A stretch of DNA of 64,000 bases from Acheta domesticus (lineage: Eukaryota > Arthropoda > Insecta > Orthoptera > Gryllidae): the NCBI GenBank assembly GCA_031308135.1, contig JAHLJT010000631.1, positions 264,664,948 through 264,728,947 of the forward strand, in the 5' to 3' direction. This document shows, piece after piece, positions 47,350 through 59,100 of this stretch. Both the position numbers and the translations under genes were made by a program. The number at the start of each line of letters is the position of its first letter. The first letter of the stretch is position 1. The notes beneath the pieces were generated by a model. The model was not told where the DNA came from. It ran no database searches and saw only the letters and a list, made by a program, of their open reading frames with translations.

Positions 47350-48655
47350 TTGAAACGCTGACGCGATTACGAGCGTTGGGAATTGCTCCACCAGAGGACT
47401 CTTGCGACGAGCTACAACGAGGTGTCGTCTCCCAAGCGCGTAATTTTGGGAATTTCCCTTGAGGTTTTCTTTATTATTTTTTGTTTGGTGAGAGGATGAA
47501 TCTTGTGTAAAAATGTAGTTAATTATAAAATCGTAATTGGTTGTCAATCCAAAGCTTAGAAGTTTTGCTTTATAAAATTATTTTCATCAGCTTAGTTTAC
47601 CAGGAAAATATATATTTTATGGGGCAGGGATCGATGCAATTTCTTTCGTAAAATGCGGAAATGAAAATATTTTAATCCGCAACATTTAATGAATATTTCG
47701 AATTTCAAATTTGCGCAAAGTGTATTGGAATTCAAAATAAATATCAGATTCAATATTTCTGAATAGTATATATTATTTTCTCTACATGTCACCCTAGTCT
47801 AAAATAAACTTCACTATCAGTTGGTCTTCCGAATAATCGTTGGGACTGTCATCATTACCCTCTTGTTCAGGTCCTTCTGGAACTTTACTTGGGATATCTC
47901 CCAAGTGTCGTAGAATGACACCAAATCTGGGACCTCTGCAAAAATTTCAGAAACTTTCCAAAGTAATAAATACGATAATTATGTCAGAGCTTGGGCGAAC
48001 GAAGAGTACCATCAAAATAGGAAAACAATTGAAACATCTCGGAAACAATTTCACTATGGGAAATATGTTGTACGTTTTATGGTACCAGAAATCCGGAAAT
48101 CGAATTTGGGTGATAAATAAAAGAAGGTAAAGTATTGCATGAATCTTTGCAATGACAATGCAGAAATAAATATTGAAATGTGAAAGAATATGGCACATAA
48201 CTGAACACGAACTACTTTGTTGACATAAACAAGACACGTATAAGGAGAGTAGACACAAAGTGCAACAAAAAGTTTTATAAACTTTAAAATATAAATTATA
48301 AAATGCACTTAAAAATCATGTAGGCTTGTAGAAGATAGTAATTTTCAAAACAAAATGGAAATGATACTGCAAAATGAAATTTCTCCGGCGCCGAAACGAC
48401 ACTCTTAATGGTTCTAATGTTAAACTCTTAATTTAAAAATTATTCAACAAAGCGTGGAAGTTATCAAATTTACAGAGTCAGTGTACTCTAAGACCTTCAG
48501 GAACTAGTTTAATGACATGCAAACCTCAAGGTAAAACGAATTGCAGGTAAGAGTTAAATTTTCACATTTTTAATATTACTGACTTGAAAAAGATTTCGAC
48601 GTAAAGATAGAAAAACAAACATTTAAAGAAGTGTGTGAAGAAACAATATGATGGT
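47350..48655. other. AT-rich sequence, no gene seen
   Basis: No recognisable gene. Overlapping short frames at 47840-48308 occur on both strands without motifs. Confidence 0.45.
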
Positions 48656-48659
48656 TTAC

Positions 48660-49415
48660 GGTGGTGTAGTTTCGACACAAGCTAGAGAGTGAGAGATCAA
48701 ATTAGAATTAGAGAGATCAAATTCAGCCGCAGTCTGGAGAAATCGAGCGGTCGGTTGCTTTGGTCGATAGCTTTCCGTAGTTTCTCTGCTCAATACCAAG
48801 TAAATCCCGGAGTACATATACTCGGAGAGTAATTCCGGAGAATACCCTAACAATCGCGCCACGGATCACTCGTGATCTTTACTTCCTCATTCTTATCTCT
48901 TCTCCTTTTACACACGTAGTTATACTTATGTACTACACTACCCCGAAACTCAATTGAGAATTTTGAAACCCCGAAATTCAATTGAGAGAGATGCACTATG
49001 TTGGAACCCAGAAGGGAGTAGATGCCAAGGTCGACCGAAAACATCATATAGAAGAACAGTGGAAGGAGAGATCCGGGAGACTGGTATGACTTGGAAGCAA
49101 ATCATACCTATTGCAGAAAATAGAGTAAGATTTTACCGAGGCCCTATGCTCCGAAAGGAACTAGACGAACAAGAAGAAGAAACTACACTACCACACATGT
49201 CGGGAGAACAGTCGGGAGCTTGGAGCTTGTCCTTGGGGGAATGGAACCCGCTGGTGGGAGATACCAGGAGAGGAAAACACAAATAAATGTGTAGATCAGC
49301 GCCGGATCTCACGTTCGAGCTGGAAAGGAATATCGCCATCTTCCTGGATACATATACACTACACTTACGGGACTAATGACCTAACAATTGAACACGTCCG
49401 TAATCATCAATTTAA
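48660..49415 (+). mobile_element. SINE family 1 interrupted by a LINE insertion
   Basis: The SINE body runs on the plus strand to 48942 and resumes at 49182 ('TGTCGGGAG', 'GGTGGGAGATACC', 'CGCCGGATCTC', 'TTACGGGACTAATGACC'). The tRNA-like head is not recognised, so the 5' end is uncertain. Confidence 0.65.
48943..49181 (+). mobile_element. 5'-truncated LINE insertion
   Basis: A 239 bp insertion flanked by a perfect 11 bp target duplication ACTACACTACC (48932-48942 and 49182-49192). It encodes the end of a LINE ORF2 (GRPKTSYRRTVEGEI, MTWKQI) and ends in a GAA-rich tail. This is a typical truncated target-primed insertion. Confidence 0.85.
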
Positions 49416-49774
49416 AAAAATGTGTATGTTTAATCAAAGTTCCAAACTTGCGAATGATCAGCCTTCTATACGAATCAAAGCGAATAAGGTAAATGAAATT
49501 TATTAATTTTTACCTTTGGATTTTCCTTTTCTACGATTCGACCTTTTCTCTTAAGTAAAAGTCAAAGGATATCCTCATAACCGTCGACTTCGACTCTGTC
49601 TTCAACACCCCCTCCCTCCACAGCTAGGTCGACAAAGCGAAAGTGTAGAGCGAGAGGAGCTCCGGAGCAACTGGGAAAGTATCGAGCATGCAAATCCGAT
49701 CCCGAGGGAGCGCCCAGTTAATCCGGGCGATTTTCTCCGGCGGCGCGCGGGCGATCCGCAGGGCTCCCTCCAGA

Positions 49775-49855
49775 CCAACGCCCACGCCCACGCCTAAGCC
49801 CACGCCCACGCCCACGCCCACGCCACGCCCACGCCCACGCCTAAGCCCCCGCGCA
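49775..49855 (+). repeat. (CCCACG)n microsatellite
   Basis: About a dozen imperfect hexamer copies (CCCACG, with CCTAAG variants) inside a GC-rich stretch (49735-49910). Confidence 0.8.
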
Positions 49856-49927
49856 GGCGGCACTCCCTGGCGCCCCCGCCGCCCCCCGGCGGGACTGCCT
49901 CGGCGACGGTGGCTCGCAACGCATCGG

Positions 49928-50846
49928 CCATCTGAAGCTAGCAGCGCGCTACACCCATCTCAGCCAACCATCTAAAGCTAGCAGCGCGCTAAACCATCTC
50001 CACCAACCACCTAAAGCTAGCAGCGCGCTAAACCATCTCAACCAACCATCTAAAGCTAGCAGCGCGCTAAACCATCTCAACCAACCATCTAGAGCTAGCA
50101 GCACGCTAAGCCATCTCCACCAACCATCTAGAGCTAGCAGCGCGCTAAACCATCTCCACTAACCATCTAAAGCTAGCAGCGCGCTAAACCATCTCCACCA
50201 ACCATCTAAAGCTAGCAGCGCGCTAAACCATCTCCACCAACCACCTAAAGCTAGCAGCGCGCTAAACCATCTCAACCAACCATCTAAAGCTAGCAGCGCG
50301 CTAAACCATCTCAACCAACCATCTAGAGCTAGCAGCACGCTAAGCCATCTCCACCAACCATCTAGAGCTAGCAGCGCGCTAAACCATCTCCACTAACCAT
50401 CTAAAGCTAGCAGCGCGCTAAACCATCTCCACCAACCATCTAAAGCTAGCAGCGCGCTAAACCATCTCCACCAACCATCTAGAGCTAGCAGCGCGCTAAA
50501 CCATCTCAACCAACCATCTAGAGCTAGCAGCGCGCTAAACCATCTCCACCAACCATCTAGAGCTAGCAGCGCGCTAAACCATCTCCACCAACCATCTAGA
50601 GCTAGCAGCGCGCTAAGCCATCTCCACCAACCATCTAGAGCTAGCAGCGCGCTAAACCATCTCCACCAACCATCTAGAGCTAGCAGCGCGCTAAACCATC
50701 TCCACCAACCATCTAGAGCTAGCAGCGCGCTAAACCATCTCCACCAACCATCTAGAGCTAGCAGCGCGCTAAACCATCTCCACCAACCATCTAGAGCTAG
50801 CAGCGCGCTAAACCATCTCCACCAACCATCTAAAGCTAGCAGCGCA
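49928..50846. repeat. 24-copy 39 bp tandem array with 234 bp higher-order period
   Basis: The unit contains CATCTARAGCTAGCAGCGCG followed by CTAAACCATCTCCACCAAC. Copies start every 39 bases (the first interval is 40), from 49937 to 50835 at the GCTAGC landmark. A six-unit block with the rare variants CCACCTAAAG and AGCACGCTAAG occurs twice, 234 bases apart (50007 and 50241). Because 39 is a multiple of three, the minus strand has a 154-codon frame repeating ALLALDGWWRWFS, which I consider compositional. The unit matches the outer end of the adjoining palindrome. Confidence 0.9.
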
Positions 50847-51110
50847 ATCTCAACCAAACCATATCGAACATTTTACGCTAATTACATGCTCTATTCCCGA
50901 ATTTTAGACTCTTTTGGATTTCCCAAAATCGTGGGGCGCTTCTAGCTTTAGACTAAAGCTAGGCTCTTTTGTATTTTTTAGCGTTGGCGCCCACGATTTC
51001 GGGAAATCCAAAAGTGGTTAAAAATAGGGAATACAGCATTTAATTAGCATAAAATTTTCGATATAGTCTGGTTGAAATTGGTGTTGGGGCGCTGCTAGCT
51101 TTAGATGGCT
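50847..51110. repeat. Palindrome whose arm end matches the 39 bp array
   Basis: A near-perfect inverted repeat centred near 50975: 'GGATTTCCCAAAATCGTGG' on the left pairs with 'CCACGATTTCGGGAAATCC' on the right. Outward it pairs through 'TACGCTAATTA' to GCGCTGCTAGCTTTAGATGG at about 51090-51109, the reverse complement of the array unit. It is probably a foldback/MITE-type element. Confidence 0.75.
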
Positions 51111-51950
51111 GACGCACTGGCTATCCATCCCTGGGATTGTGGGCTCTTGGGTATGGCACACACAGTACTCACCGGCGACCGCCTTTGATGAGAGACAGCG
51201 CGATATCTGCTAAGATACGAGCAAGTTCATTGTTTCATTGCTGTTGGCACATTTCATATTCATATTTGGCGCCGTGGCGGGGGATTGGTTTTTAATAACA
51301 ATCTTTGGCCCTTTATTTCTAGCTCAGAATTTGCATTTTGAACGTACCGCGTCGGACTTATAAAAAAATTCCCTCCAAAACCGCGCGCTAGGAGCTAAAA
51401 GAGCGGGTATATAAAATGCCTTTGTTTTCTGTCGAAATTGCATTCGTCCTAAGAGTCTGCTCGTAATAGTTTCATTTGTCTTCGACGGGGGGCAGCACTT
51501 GCTGGGGTTCCGTCCCAGACACTCTGGGGCAGAGGAAATTATTAAGACACACTCGAGCTCCGTTTTAACCAATGACAGCATTCAATTCACACAAATTCAA
51601 ACAGCGAAACAAGGTTTCGCTCAATCTTTTCGCGGGAAACGTGCATGCAATGAGCAAATTTGTGTAATACAGACTAAAAGAAGGCATTGCTTTTCGTGTG
51701 AGACTCAGGTAACGGGTTGAACGATTTATTCACTGATTACTTATTTATTTATACTATCTTCTAATAAGAAGGGTATACTGTGTCTTTTCAGAGATCGAAC
51801 GAGCGAACGAGGATAACATAACATTTCGTCTCGCCGTAACCAAAAAATTATGACCGCTCTCCCAAATAAATGAACAATAACCCAAATCTGAAAAAGGTGC
51901 TATATCGCCGCCTTAACAATTGCATTCATTGCTCGTATTTTGTTGTTTAG
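51111..51950. other. Unassigned sequence with TATA-like box
   Basis: A TATATAAAA box lies at about 51408, and a TTTGGCGCCGTGGCGGGG stretch at about 51268 looks like a retroelement primer-binding site, but no long terminal repeats were found. No gene is supported. Confidence 0.3.
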
Positions 51951-51954
51951 ATTT

Positions 51955-52812
51955 TCCAGTGATAAAGACCAAGAAAGAAAACAAGCATGGATCAGAACAG
52001 TGAGAAGAGAGAAATGGGTTCCAATACCACATTCATTTTTAAGCAGCTTTTCATTTTCAGTGCAAACCAAATAAATTCAATGTATACCAGCGGAACTGTA
52101 TTAAAGAATGGAACAATTCCAAATGCATTCTCTGTTTACCTAGTTCACTTGTAATTGACACCTAAAGAGGTAGAAATTAATACGTTGCAGCTTTGATTTA
52201 AGAGATTCATCAACTTTCAATTTATATTTATATTGTATTAATGATGAGTATTTTGTCAGAAAGAAAGCCACCTACAATAATGACAATGCAACCTGAAGTT
52301 TAGTACAGGACGAATCATCCGAAGTTACATCCGAGTATATATTGGAAAAGAAACTTCTGCCAAAGGTATTTATTGTTTTTACAAGAATACCTATGTGTAA
52401 TTTAAGGGCTGTATTTCTTTGTCCCCAGCATGTTAAAGCCATAACTTCATTTTACTTTACAGAATTTGGATGAAAAAGTTCCGTTGAAGCGTAAAGTTGC
52501 CCAACTAAAGAAGACAGGCTTTGAAAACTAAAATTATAGAAAGCCTGTGTCAGCACAAAAAAGGCAATTAAAGAAAATTAAGAACATGCGTTCATTAGTA
52601 AATGAACTCAAGAAAAGAAATTGCTCTCAGATGAGACTAAGGTGCAGCTTAGTAGAATGTCTAGCATTTGCAAGAAAATTTTCTCTGGGAGAGTTAATGC
52701 ACGTTTCTCAGAAGAAGTGCATGGATTTGCTCTTACTTTCCATTTCTTCTCTTTAAAGGAATACGGGTTTGTGAGGAAGACCTTCAACATTTGCCTTTAT
52801 ATTTTTTATTAA
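51955..52812 (+). pseudogene. P-element / THAP9-type transposase remnant
   Basis: A segment after a TTTAG acceptor (about 51948) reads FPSDKDQERKQAWIRTVRRE and then KWVPIPHSFL, the second half of a THAP zinc-finger domain; the following CSxHF is degraded to serines. A basic coiled-coil-like stretch follows (QKRQLKKIKNMRSLVNELKK, about 52556), then, in another frame, RFSEEVHGFALTFHFFSLKE and YGFVRKTFN (about 52700-52790). These match the domain after the THAP region in P-element transposases and THAP9. A possible intron lies at 52369-52461. Stops and frame changes make it non-functional, and the catalytic domain is absent. Confidence 0.65.
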
Positions 52813-52864
52813 AATAAAATTCTAGTGGAACCCGGCAGACGTTGTTCTGTCCTTCATATCCCCT

Positions 52865-52985
52865 TCCATCTTCCTTTTTCTGTCCCTCCCTCCCTCTCTC
52901 TCTGTCTCTCCGCCTCCCTTTGTTCCTGTCTCAATCTGTCTCTGTGTGTCTGTCTCCGCCTCTCTCTGTCCCTCTCGTTCACATT
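52865..52985 (+). repeat. Pyrimidine-rich (TCTC/CTGT)n tract
   Basis: A CT-rich, CTGTCTC-rich low-complexity segment. Frames on both strands here are compositional. Confidence 0.7.
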
Positions 52986-53204
52986 TAGTTGCAGATTCTG
53001 CACGTCTCTGAGCAGGTGAGGTAATATCGAGAAGCACCGGACCAGCAAAAAAGTAACAGAATGTTCATGAAGATCCTCCTGTAGATTACATTCCTCTCAT
53101 CCTGTAGATTACAATGTGAGAAAATTTTTTTTAGAAACTTTATTTTGAAACATTTTTTCAAAATTTTAGTTTTTAATGCCCTAGAACTCTTTGTTTAGGA
53201 GTTA

Positions 53205-53207
<3 letters not shown>

Positions 53208-53251
<44 letters not shown>

Positions 53252-53300
53252 AGTAGAGTTATTTAATATAATAAGTTTATAAATACATATATATATATAT
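53208..53300. repeat. (TA)n microsatellite
   Basis: Two TA runs (53208-53246 and about 53286-53301) flank a short spacer that duplicates 'AGAGTTATTTAATATA'. Confidence 0.85.
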
Positions 53301-53319
53301 ATTGTTTTATTTTTTATTA

Positions 53320-54469
53320 CAGCGGGTAGCGTAACCGAGCTTGCAAGGGAGTGGCTACATTAGCCGCAATGGGAAAGGTCGGACTTTAATCGGTTCAGGC
53401 AATTAAATTCATATATTATAGTGTCCTTGGTTTCTTCTTTCGCGTCACTTCTATTGTTTTTAAGGCTAAATGTACCGAAAAAAACTTGTAGGAAAATTCA
53501 ATAGATCGCAGCACCATCAGCAGGAATTTACTTTACCGATAACGTCTGAACAAATGGTCCGATTTTCGATCTGTAAACGGCATTTGACTCATGTTTATAA
53601 TAGAATATACGCTACGAAGCCCTTTTTCCAAAAAAACTAGCAGAAACTCGATTTTTAAAATTTTTCTCGTACTTCCGGGAACAATTTAAAAAATGTGGGC
53701 TTATAGCGCGATGGCGACACGCTTCCAGAATCCAACGCCGTGTCAAACATGCAAATCGGATAAATAGGAGCGACGGTAAGTCAAATTTCGAAAAACACCT
53801 CACCCCACTCCCCATTCCCCTTCCACGCCGCCGGGACATCCCGGCATTCATTGTTGGCCGGCGGCGCGGTCAAGCCGGCACAGGCGAGCCGGGCGGCGGC
53901 CGCCGCGGCGCGGCGACGGGCAAGAAGGCTGAACTTTCGGGGGCAGCAAGCCAGACACCCCGTCACTTCGTTGATGCTTCCGTCACTTCGCATCTCAAGA
54001 CATTTTTTCCCCACATATGAAACTAGTGATGCTGTAATAGGGGTAAACGGTCTCGTATCATCTTTAATAGTAGTATAAAACTATTACCTTATTCACATAT
54101 TCCATCTTCCTTCGAATACCATCATAAGAATGTCTGAGGTATCACTGAAAACACCGATCCCGCTTTGGTGCTGATTTCAAAAAGAAAAAATCGAACTAAT
54201 TGCGTAAATATCACCCATATTCCATCTCCTCACATCGTATTTTAGATATATTTTACTTCTAAGATCTTCCATTGCCATTTCACTACCGGAAAAAACAAGC
54301 GGAGATAACGCAAGAGCTCTTTTATCCTACGATTCGATTTATCATTTCAAAACGGCGTTTGTCACCTTGATAGAATTCACCTGGTTAATCCCCTCTTCCA
54401 AGTAAAACAGCCGAATCGAATTTTTAAAACGTTTTCGTACTTTAGGACAAATTGCACATACTTTCTCAT
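53320..54469. other. Unassigned sequence with GC islet
   Basis: GGGTAGCGTAACCGAGC near 53325 resembles a decayed SINE head. A CpG-rich islet lies at 53815-53960. No gene is supported. Confidence 0.4.
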
Positions 54470-55426
54470 AGTAATCTAATATCTTTGGTCTGGGCCAATT
54501 TTACCATCTTTCCCCATCTTCTGACATCTTGCTGACATCTATCGCCGCCCAAAATACATTTTTTGAACTTTTCTCATTTTTCAGCTTCTTAATGGTAGAT
54601 ACGAAATATTACTTTTAGGATATTAAAGAAGAGTAAAACTTCGTCCTATATAGGAATTTTCATTGATAAATTTGGAGCCGCTCTTAAGAAAATGGCGTTT
54701 AAGCGTTACTGTAAATGCGAAAATGGAAGCTTCGGAATTTTCACAAGAATCTTTCGAGTTTTCGAACAACTTCATTTGGTGACATTTAAAGCACTTCTAC
54801 TCACAAATGTAATAATGTATAAAATTTCTGGAAATGTGAATATTAATGGCGTGAGAGACACTTAAAAATACATTTATTAATTTTTTGAAAAATCAAAAAA
54901 ATACAGCCAAATTAATTTTATGTTAACTTAAAGAATGCAAATAGCATTCGTACGAAAAGTTTGAAGAAGCAATTTGAGAAAATAGCGTTTGAACAAATAG
55001 CGTTTGTGCAAATTCGGAAGTTTCAGTTCATTTTCACAGAAAACATCTGAGTTGTCGAGGAACTTTTAAGACATAATGTAAAGCACATGTACTCGTAAAT
55101 GTAATAGTAGGGAGTTTTTGCACCCTCGAACGTTACGTACTATCGATCTTCTGCTCATTCGCAGTGCACGTTTCGCATCACTTTGGTGCATCTGCGCATG
55201 CGCAAAAGATCGATAGTACTTAACGTTCGAGGTGGCAAAAGTTCCCTAATATGAACAAATCGCCGTTAAAGAAAATATTTACTAAATGAAAGGCTAGTCA
55301 AAGAATTACATTTTTGTAATTTTTGAAAAAACAAGGGAATAGAGCAATATGGCGTTTATGTCATCTCAGAGTACATCAGGTACTATCCTTTCCAAAAGTT
55401 TCAGGAAAAAAGTTGAAGTCGATTTT
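54470..55426 (+). repeat. Family A repeat, left part, split by a LINE
   Basis: It aligns with 14270-14560 and 63740-64000 ('CTTAATGGTAGAT', 'AAAATGGCGTTTAAGCGTTACTGTAA', 'GAATCTTTCGAGTTTTCG'). It continues at 61501-61740 beyond the LINE, and also hosts the MITE at 55110-55246. Confidence 0.65.
55110..55246. mobile_element. 137 bp MITE with 41 bp inverted repeats
   Basis: It starts GGGAGTTTTTGCACC and ends GGTGGCAAAAGTTCCC. The arms pair over about 41 bases, including CGAACGTTA and GTACTATCGATCTT. TA flanks both sides (55108-55109, 55247-55248), consistent with a TA target duplication of the Tc1/mariner type. There is no coding capacity. Confidence 0.8.
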
Positions 55427-55929
55427 GAGAAAATCTTTTTTTTTTTTTTTTAATTTAATTTATTTATTTTAGGTCGCTTTTAAACTGCTCGGGTCATAAG
55501 CGACCACAGTAATACACAAGTACACTAGTCAGATATTTAGATACATAAATTACATAGAAGCAATACATGCAATACATTACATACTTGACACAATAATGCA
55601 ACCTCATATGAACCAGTTGTTAACTGTTTGAATCAATGTAAAGATCCATTGTATCCCTAGGAAATTAATACTCAATTTCAGAATCCATATTAGCTTATTA
55701 ATTCAGTTTATGTTACTGGAAAGTACAATAAAATTTAAAGGAAAAATTTAAATTTAGATTACATAACTTTCATGTTTTTAAATAGATCCCTAAGTTACTA
55801 TTAATTCCCAGTACAATGCTCTAATTTGTACTTCTGTGGGTTTAAGTGGTCATTTCATCTATCAATTTGCCCGTTGGACAGAATTATACATAGAGGTATT
55901 TATATTCAGTACACAGAATAGCAAATGTT

Positions 55930-56065
55930 ATTTACAATATGTCAAAGTACATATACATATACTTACATATACATATATACAGATACATACATATAATAAA
56001 CATATACATACATATACATTCACATTCAACACATACACATATATATATTCATATCCACAATTTAG
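55930..56065 (+). repeat. Imperfect TA/CA microsatellite in LINE 3' UTR
   Basis: An ACATATACATATAC-rich tract lies between the ORF2 stop (56112) and the poly(A) end of the LINE. Confidence 0.75.
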
Positions 56066-56111
56066 TAAATAAGCCCCTTACTTGGTATCCCATTCATTTC
56101 ACTATGCGGTT

Positions 56112-59100
56112 CTATATTAGTTTGTCAAATTCCGTTACTTTTAAATATTTGATAATTTGATCACACTTCTCTATGGTATTAAGAAGGTCTAATAAATTGC
56201 CATTGATTTTCATTGCTGCTCTTTGAGTGTTGGTTTCTGGGCATTCAAGTAGCAGATGTGGGGAAGAAATTCTAGCTCCACACTTAGGACATTGTTCTGG
56301 ATCGGATTTTTTAATAAGATGTCCATGACTGGCTTTGAAATGACCTATTCTGAGTCTGGTGATAGTAACCTGATTATTCCTGTTAACCAACTTATGTGGA
56401 AATGGAGATTCATTTATTGATCTCCTAACGAGATGCAGTTTAGATGTTATGTTCTTCCATTGTGTGTCCCAGTATTTAACTATTTGAGATTTAAAAAGCT
56501 TTTTAATATCTTCATATGAACCATAAGCATTATTGTCAATATTTGGTAATTTTGTTGCTCTTTTTGCGGCTTCATCTGCTTTTTCATTACCTATAATGCC
56601 TTTGTGGGAAGGAATCCAGGTAAGAACTATTTGATTTCCTGCCTCATGGTGATCATACAGTAGTTTTTGTATTTTTTGTATATAGATATTCTTTGTATAT
56701 CTATTATTTATGGCTCTCAATGAGGACAGGGAATCAGAGAAGATAAGTATGTTTGGATTTACTTTATTTGCAGAAATGGTTTCAATACTTTTTAGGATTG
56801 CCCAAGCTTCACAGGAATAAATTGAATAGAAATCAGGTAGTCGAAATATTTCTTCAGTACCCTCTGTGGTTGAAATTATAGCACAACCGCATTTACCATT
56901 ACATTTTGACCCATCTGTGTAGATCTTTAAGTGATTATTGAATTTTGCTTCATATTCAGCAATAAATGGGAGAAGAAGGGTCTCAGATTGTGAGAAAGGG
57001 TGTGGAAGTTGATTAAACTCAAGATTTATGGTGGGATTGAATAAGTGCCATGGGGGGATGGGGTGATAGCTTCTTGGGAATATGAGGGGTTTATTTTATA
57101 TTTAGAGCGTTAAGGTATAAGGGAAGTCTTTCTCTCAGAGGCTTTGGAAAATTTGGATGTACATTATACATTTCTGTTTTAGGGGAGTTGAAGATATATG
57201 CGTTTGTTTGGTTTGGAGGTATGCTGAATGTTGCATATGCATACTTTAAACATTGTAGCTTTCTTCGCAATTCCAGTGGCATGAGACCTGCCTCTGCTAG
57301 AAGGCTGGTACACGGCTAGTTCTGAAGGCTCCTAAGCTTATGCGACATGCACTGTGGATAATGGGATCCAAAGTGTTCAGTAGTGTTTTGGCTGCTGCGC
57401 TATACACCACTGACCCATAATCGAGTTTAGATTGTATTAGGGCTTTATAAATTTTTATTAGAGAATCAGACTGGGCTCCCCATTTTTTACATGCTAGCAT
57501 TTTTATGATATTCAGTCTGTTTTTGCAATCGGTTTTTAGAGCTGCAACATGATGTTTCCATGTATGTTTGGCATCAAACACTAATCCAAGGATTTTGCAG
57601 GTATTTGATCTTCTTATTTCTTTATTCCCAATTTCCAACGTAATTTTTGCATTCTGTTCATGGGATCTTCTGGTAAATACTATGAATTCAGATTTAGTTT
57701 TGGAAATAATAAATCCTGTAGAACTAGCCCAATTGTCAATTTTATTTAATATTTCTTGGATTATTTTAGCAGTTAACTGAATATTTTTTCCAGTGCACAG
57801 AAGGGTGATATCATCTGCAAATAAAAATATTTTAGTTGGGCCTTTTACTAATGTACTGACTTCGTTGACAGCTATGAGAAACAGGAGAACACTAAGTACT
57901 GACCCTTGCGGAAGTCCATTGATCATTTCTACAGCTTTCGATGTTTTTTCTTGTAATCTTACTTTGAGATATCTGTGACTTAAGAAATTATTTATGAAAG
58001 CTAGTGTATTACCTTTTATTTCCATATCAGAAAGGATATTTAGGAGTCTTTTTTTATATACCATCTCGTATGCTTTTTCAATGTCTAAAGAGACTAAAAT
58101 AGCATGTTGATTTGTAGCTAAGGCGTCACATATTTCTGTGTCTATACTGACTAAATGATCATTTGTTGACCGGAGTGATCTGAAGCCACTTTGATACTGT
58201 GATATCAGATTTTTCTCTTCCAGGGTCCATCTCAATCGATTGTTAACCATTTTTTCTAGTATCTTGCATATATTACAGGTTAACGAAATGGGACGAAAGT
58301 TCACTGGTTTGAATGGTCTTTAAGAGGTTTAGGGAAAGGAATTACGATGGCTTCTCTCCATTGGTTAGGAAGGGTATGGGTTGTCCAAATACTATTGTAT
58401 ATTTGTAAAAGATATTTTAGTCCATTCTCTGGGAGATTCTTAAGAAAACTGTTTGGTATGTCGTCCGGCCCTGGTGCTGAATTTTTGCTCTTGTTTAGTA
58501 CATAGCTAAGCTCATGCATGTGGAATGGTTGGTTATACTGATCTTCATTGTTTTCTAATAGTTCTTTGTTGAGTTCCAAGTAGGGGTAGAAGACGATGCA
58601 ATTTGTGCTAAAAATGTTGGTTCGTAATTTGAGTTGCTAGAGTTTTTAGCAAAGGAATCAGCAAGTAAGTTACTCATGGCTTCTGGACAGAATTGTTTTT
58701 CTCCATTCTTGTCAATTAGCATTCTAGGTAGGTGATATGTGTTTGATCCGCTAATTATCTTGACTTTGTGCCACACTTCAGAAATTGCTGTCTTATTCGT
58801 GATGGATGACGTAAATTGTTGCCATGATTGGACCATTGTGGTCTTAAGTGTTAAGCGGGCCTTAGCTCTTGCTTTCTTGTAGGAAATACAATTTTCTATT
58901 GTTTTGCTTTTTTTAAATTTCCTGAACGCTCTTTTCTTTTCTTTTATAGCGTTTGTACACTCTTCATTCCACCATGGTACTTGACGTTTCATTACTTTTC
59001 CTGTAGTTTGGGGGATTGCCTGCTTGGCTGCTTCTGTAATCAAAGTGATAAACTCACCAACTATCGTATTGATTTCATATTGTTGAGGCGAATCTAGCAC

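Noticed and set aside
46745..47353. Long glycine/arginine and proline open frames
   Set aside because: Produced on both strands by the G-run tract; no domain, and frames simply follow base composition.
49928..50846. CRISPR-like array
   Set aside because: Copies are directly adjacent 39 bp units with no unique spacers, in an animal genome; it is a tandem satellite.
51262..51295. LTR retrotransposon primer-binding site (TTTGGCGCCGTGGCGGGG)
   Set aside because: No flanking long terminal repeats and no gag or pol frame nearby.
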